Below are positions 25,416-34,019 of a DNA stretch of 45,667 nt, one piece after another. The stretch is from the NCBI GenBank assembly GCA_015233155.1, contig JADFYG010000047.1, positions 3,672 through 49,338 of the forward strand, read 5' to 3'. Origin of the DNA: Candidatus Rifleibacteriota bacterium. GTDB lineage: Bacteria; Muiribacteriota; Ozemobacteria; Ozemobacterales; Ozemobacteraceae. Within the stretch, counting starts at the first letter, position 1. Each line of letters opens with the position of its first letter. Position numbers and translations under genes: made by a program. The notes under the pieces are model-generated. The model had not been told where the DNA came from. It did no database searches and saw only the letters and a program-made list of their open reading frames with translations.

Positions 25416-28183
25416 GCGGCTCCAGAAGCTTTCGCCGGAATCTGCTGATGCTTTCACTGGCGGCAGTATTGCCGGTCATTACTTTGCTGGTTCTGGTGTC
25501 ACGCTGGCAGCTACATACCGATATCGTCAATATAGCGAAAGAATCCGCCGAAGAAGAACTGCACACGGCTGCGAGTCAGTTGGAAATGAACCAGGACTTA
25601 TTGTGGCTGATTTTAGGAGTACTGCTCTCGATAATGATGAGCGTGGCAATCGTCTGGTTCGGCAGTCGTAAGGTAACACAGCCACTCATGGATCTAGCCG
25701 AAGCGGTGGTCCGCTTCAGAAATGGGGAGTGGCAGGCCAGGATCTCAAATCCCAGTAATGACGAAGTAGGTCAGGTGGCCGTCGTTTTCAACACTCTTGC
25801 GGAGGAAGTATCACGTCAGCGACAAGACCTGGAAGCACGTGTAACAGAGCGTACCACAGATCTGGAACAAGCCCGCAAGGCCGCGCTTAGTCTGATGCAG
25901 GACGCGGATCTTCAGCGACGGACAGTCGAGAATGCCTTGAAAGACCTCGCGAAATCGACTCAGAGTATCAATTTGTTATCACGTGCAGTCGAAAACACGG
26001 CGGCAACAGTTGTCATAACAAATGCCGATGGAATTATCGAATACGTAAATCAGGCTTTTTGCCAGGTCACCGGTTATTCCAGGGAAGAGGCGATCGGCAA
26101 CAACCCCAGAATTTTGCAGTCCGGAATACATAATCTTGAGTTCTATCAAAATTTGTGGAACACCATTCTCTCCGGAAAAACGTGGTCGGGAAGGCTTTGT
26201 AACAAGAAGAAAAGTGGCGAACTCATGTGGGAATCAGTGAAAATAGCCCCCGTTACCGGTCAGGACGGCAGGATTTCACATTTCGTAGCCGTGAAAGAGG
26301 AAATCACGGAAATGCTGGCAACCCAGGTGATACTTGAGAAAGCCAAGCTGGCAGCGGAAGCGGCCAATATCGCCAAGGGGCAGTTTCTCGCTAATATGAG
26401 CCATGAGATAAGAACTCCCATGAATGCCATCCTCGGTTTTTCTCACCTTGCACTGAAAATGGATATGCCTCCAAAACTGTTCGACTACATTGCAAAGATC
26501 AATTCAGCCGGAAACGCCGTCCTGGGACTGATAAACGATATTCTCGATCTTTCAAAAATCGAGGCTGGAAAATTGGAGCTGGAGAAAGTCGCATTCGTAT
26601 TTGACAATTTAATGAACAACGTCGCCTCCATCGTCAGCGAGAAGGCGGCAAGCAAGGAACTTTCATTTCATATTCAGATCTCTTCGGAAATTCCGCAAAG
26701 CCTTATTGGCGATCAGCTCAGATTAGCTCAAATACTGATAAATTTAACTACAAATGCCATAAAATTCACGGAGAAAGGCGAGATCGAATTATCGATAAAA
26801 CTTCTCGAAAAAACGGAAAACCGGGGTAAAATATTGTTTGAAGTCCGGGACACCGGCATCGGGATGAACCGACAGCAGCAAAACAGGCTGTTCCTGCCAT
26901 TTTCCCAGGCAGACGGCTCGACCACGCGAAAATATGGCGGAACAGGGTTGGGCCTCAGCATCTGCAAACATCTCGTAGAAATGATGGAAGGCCGGATCTC
27001 CGTTCAATCTGAGCCTGGAAGAGGAAGCACATTCAGCTTTTGGGTGTGGTTTGACCTGGGCCCCGGAGAAAACATCCAAGAACGTACAACTCTAGTTGAT
27101 CATCCATCAGCTGATGAGTTGAAATTATCGCTTGAAGGGGCACATGTTCTTCTTGCGGAGGACAATTCCATTAATCAGGAGATTGCGGTCGAACTTCTGC
27201 AAGAGCTGGGAATTACAGTTGAAGTCGCCAATGATGGCCGACAGGCGGTTGACAAGATAATGAATTCCAGGCGTCCCTATGATTTCATTCTAATGGATAT
27301 ACAGATGCCGGAAATGGATGGCATTGAAGCCACAAAATTGCTACGTAAAAATCCGCGATTTGATTCCATTCCAATAATAGCTATGACCGCTCATGCCCTG
27401 ACTGAAGAAAAAAACATGTTTCTGGAAGTCGGAATGAATGATCATATTCTCAAGCCTATCGTTCCCAAAGAGATGTCAATGACTCTGAAACGCTGGTATC
27501 ATCGTTCAGCGCAGCCACAAAGGTCTCCGCCCGACAAATCTCTCCGCTTTAGTCAGTCTGATGATTTTGATATTCCTGCAATATCCGGAATAAATATGGC
27601 AGCCGGATTACAGCGCGTCAGGGGGAAAAAACGGCTTTATCTGAACCTGCTTCATCGTTTCGTGGAAAGTCAGACCGAAACTGCGGCCCGCATTTCAGAA
27701 GCCATTGAACGAGGCGATTTCGAATCATCGAAACGTCTTGCTCACACGCTTCGTGGAGTTGCCGGAAATCTGGGAGCCGAAGAGATTCATGAAATCGCCC
27801 AGGAACTGGAGCAGGCCATAATAAACAGCGAAGCTGATGATAAAATTAGAAAACTGTGCGCCCGTCTGGGTGAAGCACTGAAATTACTGATCAGAAACAC
27901 CAGAATAGTCAGAAAAAGAATTGCAAATATGTCAGCGGCAGCCATTTCAATACCTGTAGATCTTTCCGCACTTCTTCCTGAATTATCCGCTTTGGCCGAA
28001 TACCTCAAAAAGAGTAACGTCAAATCTTTGGATACTTTCAGAAAATTAAGAGACGACCTTGTCAGAGTGGCCCCATCAGACGAGTTTTCCAGGCTCGAAA
28101 AAAATATCAGCATTGGTGATTTTGATGAAGCTGTCATTTGTCTGGAAGATCTGATGATTGGATTGAAAGAGGGAATGCAATGA
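25412..28183 (+). CDS. Membrane hybrid histidine kinase with HAMP, PAS, receiver and HPt domains
   Basis: 923 residues. Two membrane helices (about 10-30 and 62-84) enclose a very short extracytoplasmic loop, so sensing is probably intracellular or through the PAS protein encoded before it. HAMP (about 85-138) and a coiled coil follow, then PAS (about 193-305, QAFCQVTGYSREEAIGNNPRIL). HisKA has H331 in SHEIRTPMNAI; the ATPase domain shows TTNAIKF, DTGIGM and GGTGLGLS. The receiver has D629 in FILMDIQMPEMDG with the following KPI. An HPt domain near residue 735-830 carries H778 in SKRLAHTLRGVAGNLGA. This gives a full phosphorelay (His-Asp-His) in one chain. About 90 extra residues follow. It overlaps both neighbours by four bases (ATGA), so three genes are coupled. 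The final acceptor may be the receiver of the next gene. Confidence 0.96.
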   Translation: MSGSRSFRRNLLMLSLAAVLPVITLLVLVSRWQLHTDIVNIAKESAEEELHTAASQLEMNQDLLWLILGVLLSIMMSVAIVWFGSRKVTQPLMDLAEAVVRFRNGEWQARISNPSNDEVGQVAVVFNTLAEEVSRQRQDLEARVTERTTDLEQARKAALSLMQDADLQRRTVENALKDLAKSTQSINLLSRAVENTAATVVITNADGIIEYVNQAFCQVTGYSREEAIGNNPRILQSGIHNLEFYQNLWNTILSGKTWSGRLCNKKKSGELMWESVKIAPVTGQDGRISHFVAVKEEITEMLATQVILEKAKLAAEAANIAKGQFLANMSHEIRTPMNAILGFSHLALKMDMPPKLFDYIAKINSAGNAVLGLINDILDLSKIEAGKLELEKVAFVFDNLMNNVASIVSEKAASKELSFHIQISSEIPQSLIGDQLRLAQILINLTTNAIKFTEKGEIELSIKLLEKTENRGKILFEVRDTGIGMNRQQQNRLFLPFSQADGSTTRKYGGTGLGLSICKHLVEMMEGRISVQSEPGRGSTFSFWVWFDLGPGENIQERTTLVDHPSADELKLSLEGAHVLLAEDNSINQEIAVELLQELGITVEVANDGRQAVDKIMNSRRPYDFILMDIQMPEMDGIEATKLLRKNPRFDSIPIIAMTAHALTEEKNMFLEVGMNDHILKPIVPKEMSMTLKRWYHRSAQPQRSPPDKSLRFSQSDDFDIPAISGINMAAGLQRVRGKKRLYLNLLHRFVESQTETAARISEAIERGDFESSKRLAHTLRGVAGNLGAEEIHEIAQELEQAIINSEADDKIRKLCARLGEALKLLIRNTRIVRKRIANMSAAAISIPVDLSALLPELSALAEYLKKSNVKSLDTFRKLRDDLVRVAPSDEFSRLEKNISIGDFDEAVICLEDLMIGLKEGMQ

Positions 28184-29280
28184 TGGAAGCGGAAAAGAAG
28201 AAAGTCCTGGTTGTCGATGATGTTATGGAGAACATCGAGCTTCTTGGTGGAATCCTCGACTCCGATTATGAAGTAATGATGGCGTTGAACGGTCTCAAGG
28301 CATTGAAGATTGCCGAGTCGAGCGATCCACCGGATATCATTCTTCTGGATATTATGATGCCGGAAATGGATGGATACGAAGTCTGCCGGAAACTGAAGCA
28401 AAACCCAAAACTTCAGAATATTCCGATAATTTTTGTAACCGCAAGAAACGAGGAAATAGATGAAGCCCATGGACTGGAAGCGGGTGCAGTAGATTATCTG
28501 ACAAAGCCCGTCAGTCCGGCTATTGTTCTGGCTCGCGTAAAAACACATCTTCAACTTGCCATGGCAGTGAAGGATTTGGCCAAGCAAAACGAGCTTCTTC
28601 AGGAGAACCTCCGTTTACGAGAGGATGTAGACAGAATTACCCGGCACGATCTCAAGAGCCCGCTCGGCGGTATTTCGAGCCTGTTGTCAATTATGAGCGA
28701 CGAACCGTCGCTCTCAGCGGAGCATAGGGGCTGGATCGATGCCATGCGCAGTTCCGTGTTGAGATTGATGGAAATGATCAGCCACTCTCTGGATTTATAC
28801 AAAATGGAACGGGGCACATACCGCGTTAAGGCAGTCAGTATCAACCTTCTTGCTGTAATTCGGCAGATATTCCTCGACCTTAGTTCTCTGGCAGAGTGCC
28901 GTCAGGTCAGTTTTTCCCTTCTACTGGATGGCACTTATCCCGCTGCTGATGATCATTTTATAGTCAGTGGCGAGGAATTCCTATTTTATTCGATGCTTTC
29001 GAACCTGGTAAAAAACGCCATAGAAGCGTCTCCCGCAAATGAAAAGGTTGTTGTATCGGTGCAGTCGCACCCCGGAAAGCATATTGATATCTCCAACCTT
29101 GGAGAAATTCCAGTGGCCATACGGGATCGATTCTTCCAAAGTTACACCACCAGCGGGAAAAAGGATGGAACAGGATTAGGCACCTATTCAGCGCAATTGA
29201 TGGCTCGAACACTGGGCGGGAAAATACGTTTTTCTACAAATGCTGAAACCGGAACGACTATCACCGTCGAATTACCCTGA
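28180..29280 (+). CDS. Receiver fused to a histidine kinase, last gene of the signalling operon
   Basis: 366 residues. An N-terminal receiver (KKVLVVDDVMENIEL; phospho-acceptor Asp in IILLDIMMPEMDGYEV; conserved lysine in YLTKPVSP) is joined by a coiled coil (AVKDLAKQNELLQENLRLRED) to a kinase with H in RHDLKSPLGGISS (about 165) and an ATPase domain with LVKNAIEASP and a GTGLGTYSAQLMA G2 box. Such RR-HK proteins act as the output of a phosphorelay and as kinases themselves. Start: ATG at 28180, overlapping the stop of the upstream kinase (ATGA), with GAGGGA seven bases before; an open frame extends upstream but without a site. A second ATG follows directly. The HPt domain of the previous gene is a natural phospho-donor. 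No DNA-binding domain, so the last step is protein-based or lies elsewhere. Confidence 0.93.
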   Translation: MMEAEKKKVLVVDDVMENIELLGGILDSDYEVMMALNGLKALKIAESSDPPDIILLDIMMPEMDGYEVCRKLKQNPKLQNIPIIFVTARNEEIDEAHGLEAGAVDYLTKPVSPAIVLARVKTHLQLAMAVKDLAKQNELLQENLRLREDVDRITRHDLKSPLGGISSLLSIMSDEPSLSAEHRGWIDAMRSSVLRLMEMISHSLDLYKMERGTYRVKAVSINLLAVIRQIFLDLSSLAECRQVSFSLLLDGTYPAADDHFIVSGEEFLFYSMLSNLVKNAIEASPANEKVVVSVQSHPGKHIDISNLGEIPVAIRDRFFQSYTTSGKKDGTGLGTYSAQLMARTLGGKIRFSTNAETGTTITVELP

Positions 29281-29294
29281 CGAAAGCAGTGCAA

Positions 29295-30080
29295 ATGAAA
29301 CTTTTCGGACTTGTCCTTTTCGCCGTAGTACATGGTTATTTTGCCGCCTGGCTCGCGGTGTGGATGTTGTTTCGACCTCGCAAGCCGCTCTTCATTGGCG
29401 GACATCAGTTACCATTCACACCCGGTCTCCTTCCCGCTTCACGAGGTCAGCTCGAGGACAGCATAGCGGATTCAGTCGCATCGCAAGTTCTTCGTCCGGA
29501 GATTTTGCAGGAGTCGGCAATTCGACAGGGAATTCCCCGCGTCATCCGCGGCGCTCTTCCGGAACAGATCGATCAGATGGGCGAAGACCCGGAATTTCAG
29601 GAGATTCTTTCACAGGGCGTTGCCGAGTCAGTGAAATCATATCTTCGATCGAAAAATGGGATGAAGGCAGAAATTGAACAAAACGCGCTTGTGAAATATT
29701 CCGCCGGCTTCAATTTTTCCTGGGATGCGATTCTGGCCGGTTTGTTGCGTCAGGTTGAAGAGGCCGTCGATCGCATCGTCCGGACAGAAAAATTTCGCGG
29801 TGGAACAAAAAACGCACTAGGCCGCATCGCAGATGACCTGAGAAAGGATGATTCTGCCCTGTCAGTCAAAATAGAGACTGTCTCCGGGAGAATATTAGGG
29901 GCCGGGATCACCGCGCTCGACCTCAGGGGTATCATTAAAGAGCGTTTAGCTGCCCTCACTGATGAGGAGCTTGAAAACCTGGTCCAGAAAACCGCTGGCA
30001 GACATTTGCAATCGATCAAATATGTAGCGGCCGCAATCGGCGTCCTGTTCGGCTTCATTTCGCTTGTGTTGTTCGGGTGA
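29295..30080 (+). CDS. DUF445 family membrane protein
   Basis: 261 residues. The opening FGLVLFAVVHGYFAAWLAVWMLFRPRKPLFIGG followed by QLPFTPGLLP matches DUF445 (given here in part; the GYFAAW and LFRP and PFTPGL elements are the diagnostic parts). The family has an N-terminal membrane helix, a long helical coil-forming middle (SIADSVASQVL..., EDPEFQEILSQGVAESVK) and often a C-terminal membrane helix, seen here as IKYVAAAIGVLFGFISLVLFG. Its role is unknown. Start: the ATG at 29295; a GTG six bases earlier is a possible alternative. It begins 14 bases after the signalling operon and may be its fourth cistron, although its ribosome site is weak (GAAAG). It could act as a downstream membrane component or be unrelated. 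Confidence 0.85.
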   Translation: MKLFGLVLFAVVHGYFAAWLAVWMLFRPRKPLFIGGHQLPFTPGLLPASRGQLEDSIADSVASQVLRPEILQESAIRQGIPRVIRGALPEQIDQMGEDPEFQEILSQGVAESVKSYLRSKNGMKAEIEQNALVKYSAGFNFSWDAILAGLLRQVEEAVDRIVRTEKFRGGTKNALGRIADDLRKDDSALSVKIETVSGRILGAGITALDLRGIIKERLAALTDEELENLVQKTAGRHLQSIKYVAAAIGVLFGFISLVLFG

Positions 30081-30411
30081 CCCGGACTTTTGACCCATTT
30101 CCAACTTGTACCAGTGCGCTTAGAAGAAAATATTTAAAAATGTTTTGACATGTGCCTGAGAACGTGGTGTAATCCTGCACTATAAGCGCCCTCGCGTGTG
30201 TATTCGATGCACTGGAATCGATCCGATTATTCGATGAAACCAGAGTCGTGACACCGAGGTCGCGAGGCACGAAAACGGTTCCAGGATCAAGGTTTCCCCC
30301 ATGCAAGGGTATGCACGGTTCTCTTTTTGTCAAAAAAAAGGTTACCGTCGGTTTTGCGCGTTTCCTTCAAAAGAAGGCACAGACAATAATTCAATCTATT
30401 CAGGAGCGCAG
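30081..30411. other. Long 5' region of the anaerobic ribonucleotide reductase genes
   Basis: 331 bases before nrdD, with a promoter at 30145-30173 and thus an untranslated leader of about 230 bases. The leader has several short complementary stretches (for example around GACACCGAGGTCGCGAGGCAC, 30249-30269, approximate) and a T-rich/A-rich stretch near 30320-30340. I found neither the two tandem NrdR-box pattern nor a recognisable cobalamin riboswitch. A leader this long is often regulatory, but I cannot name the element. The AGGAG at 30402-30406 is the nrdD ribosome site. Confidence 0.5.
30145..30173 (+). promoter_or_regulatory. Sigma-70-type promoter for nrdDG
   Basis: TTGACA (30145-30150, perfect), 17-base spacer, TGTAAT (30168-30173, 5 of 6). 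It is the best matching housekeeping promoter of the window and lies about 240 bases before the nrdD start. Confidence 0.75.
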
Positions 30412-32604
30412 ATGAAGCAGGGACGTGAATTGAGATTCGTTGAGCGGCGTGACGGAACGAGGGCCCCTTTTAACGCGGAGAAAATCCGTTCAGCAATCGA
30501 ACGTGCAGGCAAGGCAACGAGTGAATTCGGGGCCTCAGAAGCCGCACGCATGGCCAATCAGGTCATCAGTGTCCTGTCGCATCGCCATCAATCCGGCACG
30601 CCGAATATAGAAGAAGTGCAGGATGTCGTCGAACATATTCTGATTGCGAACAACTTCTTTATCACGAACCGCTCTTATATCGTCTATCGCGAGCAACACA
30701 AGCAAATGCGCGAGGGACGGCGCTCCTTCGTCGATGTCGTCAGCTCTATCAACGAGTATCTTGGGCAGCAGGACTGGCGCGTTAAAGCTAATGCCAATCA
30801 GGGGTATTCTCTCGGAGGGCTCATTCTTAATGTCTCCGGAAAAGTCGTTGCCAACTACTGGCTTTCTCACGTATATACTCCTGAAATCGGTGAAGCTCAT
30901 CGCCAAGGCGACATCCACATACACGATCTTGATATGTTGTCCGGATATTGCGCCGGGTGGTCTCTCCGCATGCTGCTTCAGGAAGGCTTCAACGGAGTTC
31001 CCGGGAAAATAGATGCTGCACCGCCAAAACATTTTTCCAGCGCCCTCGGCCAGATGGTCAACTTTCTCGGGACTTTGCAGAACGAGTGGGCCGGTGCACA
31101 AGCATTCAGCTCTTTCGATACATATCTCGCCCCCTACGTGCGTTGTGACAAGCTCTGCTATCATGATGTCTTCCAGGGAATTCAGGAGTTTATCTACAAT
31201 CTGAATGTACCGTCACGCTGGGGCACACAAACCCCTTTCACAAATCTCACCTTCGACTGGAATTGTCCCGAAGATCTGCGGAGCAAAGTGCCTTTGATCG
31301 GAGGGCAGCCAGTCGATTTCACCTATGGTGATCTTCAACCGGAAATGGAGTTGATCAACCGTGCATTCATCGCGGTCATGTCGAATGGCGACAGACTTGG
31401 ACGTGCCTTCACCTTCCCTATTCCGACATACAATATAACCAAGGAGTTCGACTGGGATCACCCGAATTGTGAACCGTTGTTCGAAATGACTGCAAAATAC
31501 GGATTGCCGTATTTCCAGAATTTCGTAAACTCCGATCTGACACCCGGCATGGTACGTTCTATGTGTTGTCGACTTCAACTCGATCTTCGTGAACTGCTCA
31601 AACGCGGAAACGGGCTTTTCGGATCGGCCGAACAGACCGGTTCAATCGGTGTAGTGACAATCAATCTGGCCCGGCTGGGTTTCACTCATTCTGGTGACAT
31701 GCCCGGGTTGCGTACCCGCCTCGAGGAACTCATGCAGCTTGGCAAGAAAAGTCTTGAGACAAAGCGCAAGGTGATTCAGCGTCTTATCGATGACGGCCTT
31801 TTCCCTTACACACGCAGATATCTTGGAACGCTGCGTAATCATTTTTCGACTATCGGCATCAATGGAATGAATGAATGCATTCGCAATTTCACACACGGCG
31901 AACACGATATCACTTCATCCGAGGGTATTACGTTTGCACGCGAACTCATTTCCCATATGCGCGAACGAATGATCGAGTTTCAGGTCGAAACCGGACACCT
32001 TTTCAATCTTGAAGCAACTCCGGCTGAAGGGGCTACGTATCGCTTCGCCCGCGAGGATAAAAAACGCTATCCGGAAATATTGCAGGCAGGATCTTGCGAT
32101 GCTCCGTATTACACAAATTCAAGTCAGTTGCCAGCCGGTTACGGCGGCGATCTGTTCGATATGATGCAACATCAGGAACAGCTTCAAAGCCTTTACACGG
32201 GGGGCACGGTCCTCCATCTCTTCGTTGGAGAACGTATTTCTGACGCAACTTCGTGCAAGAAACTCCTGCAGAAATGTCTTACGAAGTTCCGACTGCCTTA
32301 CATCACGATAACGCCGACATTTTCCGTGTGCCCAAAACATGGATATATTGCGGGAGAGTTCGCATTCTGCCCGAAGTGTGACGAGGAAACGATTGCGCGC
32401 ATGCGCTCCGAATGGGAAGCCGCCGGCCACGAAGAATCCTTCCCAACACCTGAACTTACCGAAGAACAGCGTCAGACATGCGAAGTCTGGAGCCGCGTCA
32501 TGGGCTACTACCGCCCCGTTTCTCAATACAACGCCGGAAAGAAAAGCGAATATCATGAAAGAATTATGCTTCAACCGGAAGACATAGTTCGGCAGATCGT
32601 TTGA
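30412..32604 (+). CDS. nrdD: Anaerobic ribonucleoside-triphosphate reductase (class III), large subunit
   Basis: 730 residues. It reduces NTPs to dNTPs with a glycyl radical and is oxygen-sensitive. An N-terminal ATP-cone (about 5-95: FVERRDGTRAPFNAEKIRSAIERA) sets allosteric activity control. The barrel has NrdD landmarks (GDIHIHDLDMLSGYC, WGTQTPFTNLTFDW, GSIGVVTINLARLG, RRYLGTLRNHFSTIGINGMNE, in part). Four zinc-binding cysteines lie at about 640-657 (VCPKHGYI, FCPKC). The radical glycine is G698 in SRVMGYYRPV, followed by the tail YNAGKKSEYHER. Start: the ATG at 30412 has AGGAG five bases upstream; an open frame begins 37 codons earlier but has no family match. It is followed by nrdG 152 bases later, with a palindromic repeat between. 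Length is normal for the family. Confidence 0.97.
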   Translation: MKQGRELRFVERRDGTRAPFNAEKIRSAIERAGKATSEFGASEAARMANQVISVLSHRHQSGTPNIEEVQDVVEHILIANNFFITNRSYIVYREQHKQMREGRRSFVDVVSSINEYLGQQDWRVKANANQGYSLGGLILNVSGKVVANYWLSHVYTPEIGEAHRQGDIHIHDLDMLSGYCAGWSLRMLLQEGFNGVPGKIDAAPPKHFSSALGQMVNFLGTLQNEWAGAQAFSSFDTYLAPYVRCDKLCYHDVFQGIQEFIYNLNVPSRWGTQTPFTNLTFDWNCPEDLRSKVPLIGGQPVDFTYGDLQPEMELINRAFIAVMSNGDRLGRAFTFPIPTYNITKEFDWDHPNCEPLFEMTAKYGLPYFQNFVNSDLTPGMVRSMCCRLQLDLRELLKRGNGLFGSAEQTGSIGVVTINLARLGFTHSGDMPGLRTRLEELMQLGKKSLETKRKVIQRLIDDGLFPYTRRYLGTLRNHFSTIGINGMNECIRNFTHGEHDITSSEGITFARELISHMRERMIEFQVETGHLFNLEATPAEGATYRFAREDKKRYPEILQAGSCDAPYYTNSSQLPAGYGGDLFDMMQHQEQLQSLYTGGTVLHLFVGERISDATSCKKLLQKCLTKFRLPYITITPTFSVCPKHGYIAGEFAFCPKCDEETIARMRSEWEAAGHEESFPTPELTEEQRQTCEVWSRVMGYYRPVSQYNAGKKSEYHERIMLQPEDIVRQIV

Positions 32605-32636
32605 TTGTGCCGGGTGGCAAGCAGGCGCCTGGTTTC

Positions 32637-32695
32637 CAGTTATACAAAGAGGCATTGAATTTTGTTTTTCGGGCGGGTTTGAAACCCGCCCCTAC
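32637..32695 (+). repeat. Dispersed palindromic repeat, copy A (nrdD-nrdG intergenic)
   Basis: A unit of about 59 bases: CAGTTATACAAAGAGGCATT, an AT-rich bridge, then a perfect palindrome at 32671-32691 with core GGCGGGTTTGAAACCCGCC and a trailing CCTAC. An inverted copy of the whole unit lies at 41713-41774. The hairpin falls between nrdD and nrdG and would be transcribed within that operon, so it could protect or attenuate mRNA. Confidence 0.85.
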
Positions 32696-32756
32696 GATAA
32701 TTTTGACCGAATACATAAATAAAGTTCAATGCGTTACTAAGTAATGAGGCGTTAAG

Positions 32757-33500
32757 ATGGCATTAAAACTTTCAATTGGTGGCCTTTTGCCGTTTACGAC
32801 CATCGATTTTCCCGGGAAGCTTGCTGCAGTCGTATTTCTGCGCGGCTGCAACCTCAGATGTTCTTATTGTCACAATCCTGAACTGGTAAACTCCGTGCAG
32901 TCGAATGTCGCGAACGACCGACAGCCGATTCTTGACTGGAATACCGTCGTTCAGTTTCTGAAGAAGCGCCAGGGACTTCTCGACGGGGTAGTATTCAGCG
33001 GTGGCGAGCCAACCATTTCCTCCTCGCTCTTGGAAGCCGTGTTCGAGGTAAGAGGGATGGGTTTTGATGTCGCGATTCATACCAATGGCTGCTTTCCCGA
33101 CAAACTCAGGGCATTACTTGCGAAGGATCTGCTTTCCTACGTCGCCATGGATATAAAAGCCCCGTTCAACGGCTACTCACGAGTTACTTCCATGGGCGAA
33201 GGAATTTCCGTCCGCGATAGCGTGCGCATGGTCATTGATGCGGATCTTCCGCATGAATTTCGTACAACTGTGCATCCGGCGCTGCTCGATGACGAGGCTG
33301 TGCTAGAGCTGGCCGAGGAGTTGGCGGCGTTAAGGGTGAAACGCTTTGTCTTACAGCCGTTCAACTCTGGAAAAACGCTCGTTTCCGGATTGGAAAACCC
33401 CGTAGTGCCTTTCTTGCGTAACTCGACTATGAAACGGTTAAAGAGTGCATTTCCTTCGTTTTCAGTAAGAGGTGATCAAACTCGTTTATATCGCGAATAA
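32757..33500 (+). CDS. nrdG: Anaerobic ribonucleotide reductase activating enzyme (radical SAM)
   Basis: 247 residues. It installs the glycyl radical on NrdD using S-adenosylmethionine and a [4Fe-4S] cluster. The radical-SAM motif CNLRCSYC has cysteines 31, 35 and 38; before it lies the NrdG/PflA-type opening GLLPFTTIDFPGKLAAVVF. FSGGEPT is the glycine-rich SAM-contact motif, and AIHTNG and AMDIKAPF are further landmarks. Length and HTNG/MDIKAP indicate the longer NrdG type (TIGR02495-like) rather than the 150-residue E. coli form. Start: ATG with GAGG eight bases upstream. Same strand as nrdD, 152 bases after it; the gap contains the repeat of copy A. The pair strongly suggests growth under anoxia. 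Confidence 0.95.
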   Translation: MALKLSIGGLLPFTTIDFPGKLAAVVFLRGCNLRCSYCHNPELVNSVQSNVANDRQPILDWNTVVQFLKKRQGLLDGVVFSGGEPTISSSLLEAVFEVRGMGFDVAIHTNGCFPDKLRALLAKDLLSYVAMDIKAPFNGYSRVTSMGEGISVRDSVRMVIDADLPHEFRTTVHPALLDDEAVLELAEELAALRVKRFVLQPFNSGKTLVSGLENPVVPFLRNSTMKRLKSAFPSFSVRGDQTRLYRE

Positions 33501-33511
33501 TGCTCGATTTC

Positions 33512-33555
33512 TCCGTGTTCGGTCTTTATCCGCGTTAATCTCCGCTTAAATGCCA
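33512..33555 (+). repeat. Dispersed intergenic repeat, copy 2 of 2
   Basis: CCGTGTTCGGTCTTTATCCG with the following CGTTAATCTCCGCTTAAAT aligns with copy 1 at 6845-6886, in the same orientation with a few substitutions and one-base gaps. It lies immediately after nrdG. Confidence 0.6.
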
Positions 33556-33571
33556 TTCTGTTTCGGCCCGA

Positions 33572-34000
33572 TCAGCCCTGTTTATTATCTTTTCGTGCAA
33601 CCTGTAATAGTCGCCAGATCATGACAAGCGGCAGATACAGGCTGAGCAGCATCAGAATGACCGATGCTCCGACAGCCCAGCTCTCTATCAGTGTGCGTCG
33701 CAGCCAGTCCGGCGCTTTTGCAAGGTCTGGAACCACCCAAATCAGCATCATTATTACAGCATTCAGAAGAACCATGCGAACAGGCGGATGATCGCCTCCG
33801 GTACCTCTCGCCAGTTTTATACCAATATATGCTGATGTAAGCGTAACGGCCATACAGAGCAAGCCGGGTGATGCCAGCATGACTTCCCAGATGCTCGCAG
33901 CCGACTGGTCGCTCATATGCTCGGCAAGCCGATACCCGGCGAAAAGCGGCAGTAAAGAAAGAATGTTCAGGAACGAAACGAGCAGGAGTGCATCGAACAC
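33572..34000 (-). CDS. Small four-helix membrane protein of unknown function
   Basis: 142 residues with four hydrophobic segments: about 4-24 (ALLLVSFLNILSLLPLFAGY), 40-62 (VMLASPGLLCMAVTLTSAYIGI), 76-94 (VLLNAVIMMLIWVVPDL) and 110-134 (AVGASVILMLLSLYLPLVMIW). The C-terminus is basic (RLLQVARKDNKQG), which predicts a cytoplasmic end. It begins at GTG, 19 bases after the glycosyltransferase stop on the same strand, and has no ribosome site of its own; it is probably translated by coupling with that gene. It may help the glycosyltransferase pathway at the membrane (for example export or anchoring), but I recognise no family. Confidence 0.65.
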   Translation of the reverse strand: MFDALLLVSFLNILSLLPLFAGYRLAEHMSDQSAASIWEVMLASPGLLCMAVTLTSAYIGIKLARGTGGDHPPVRMVLLNAVIMMLIWVVPDLAKAPDWLRRTLIESWAVGASVILMLLSLYLPLVMIWRLLQVARKDNKQG

Positions 34001-34019
34001 AGTTAGAGTAGCCCGAAGG

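Noticed and set aside
30301..30411. N-terminal extension of nrdD of 37 residues
   Set aside because: It has no family match, and AGGAG five bases before 30412 marks the later ATG as the start.
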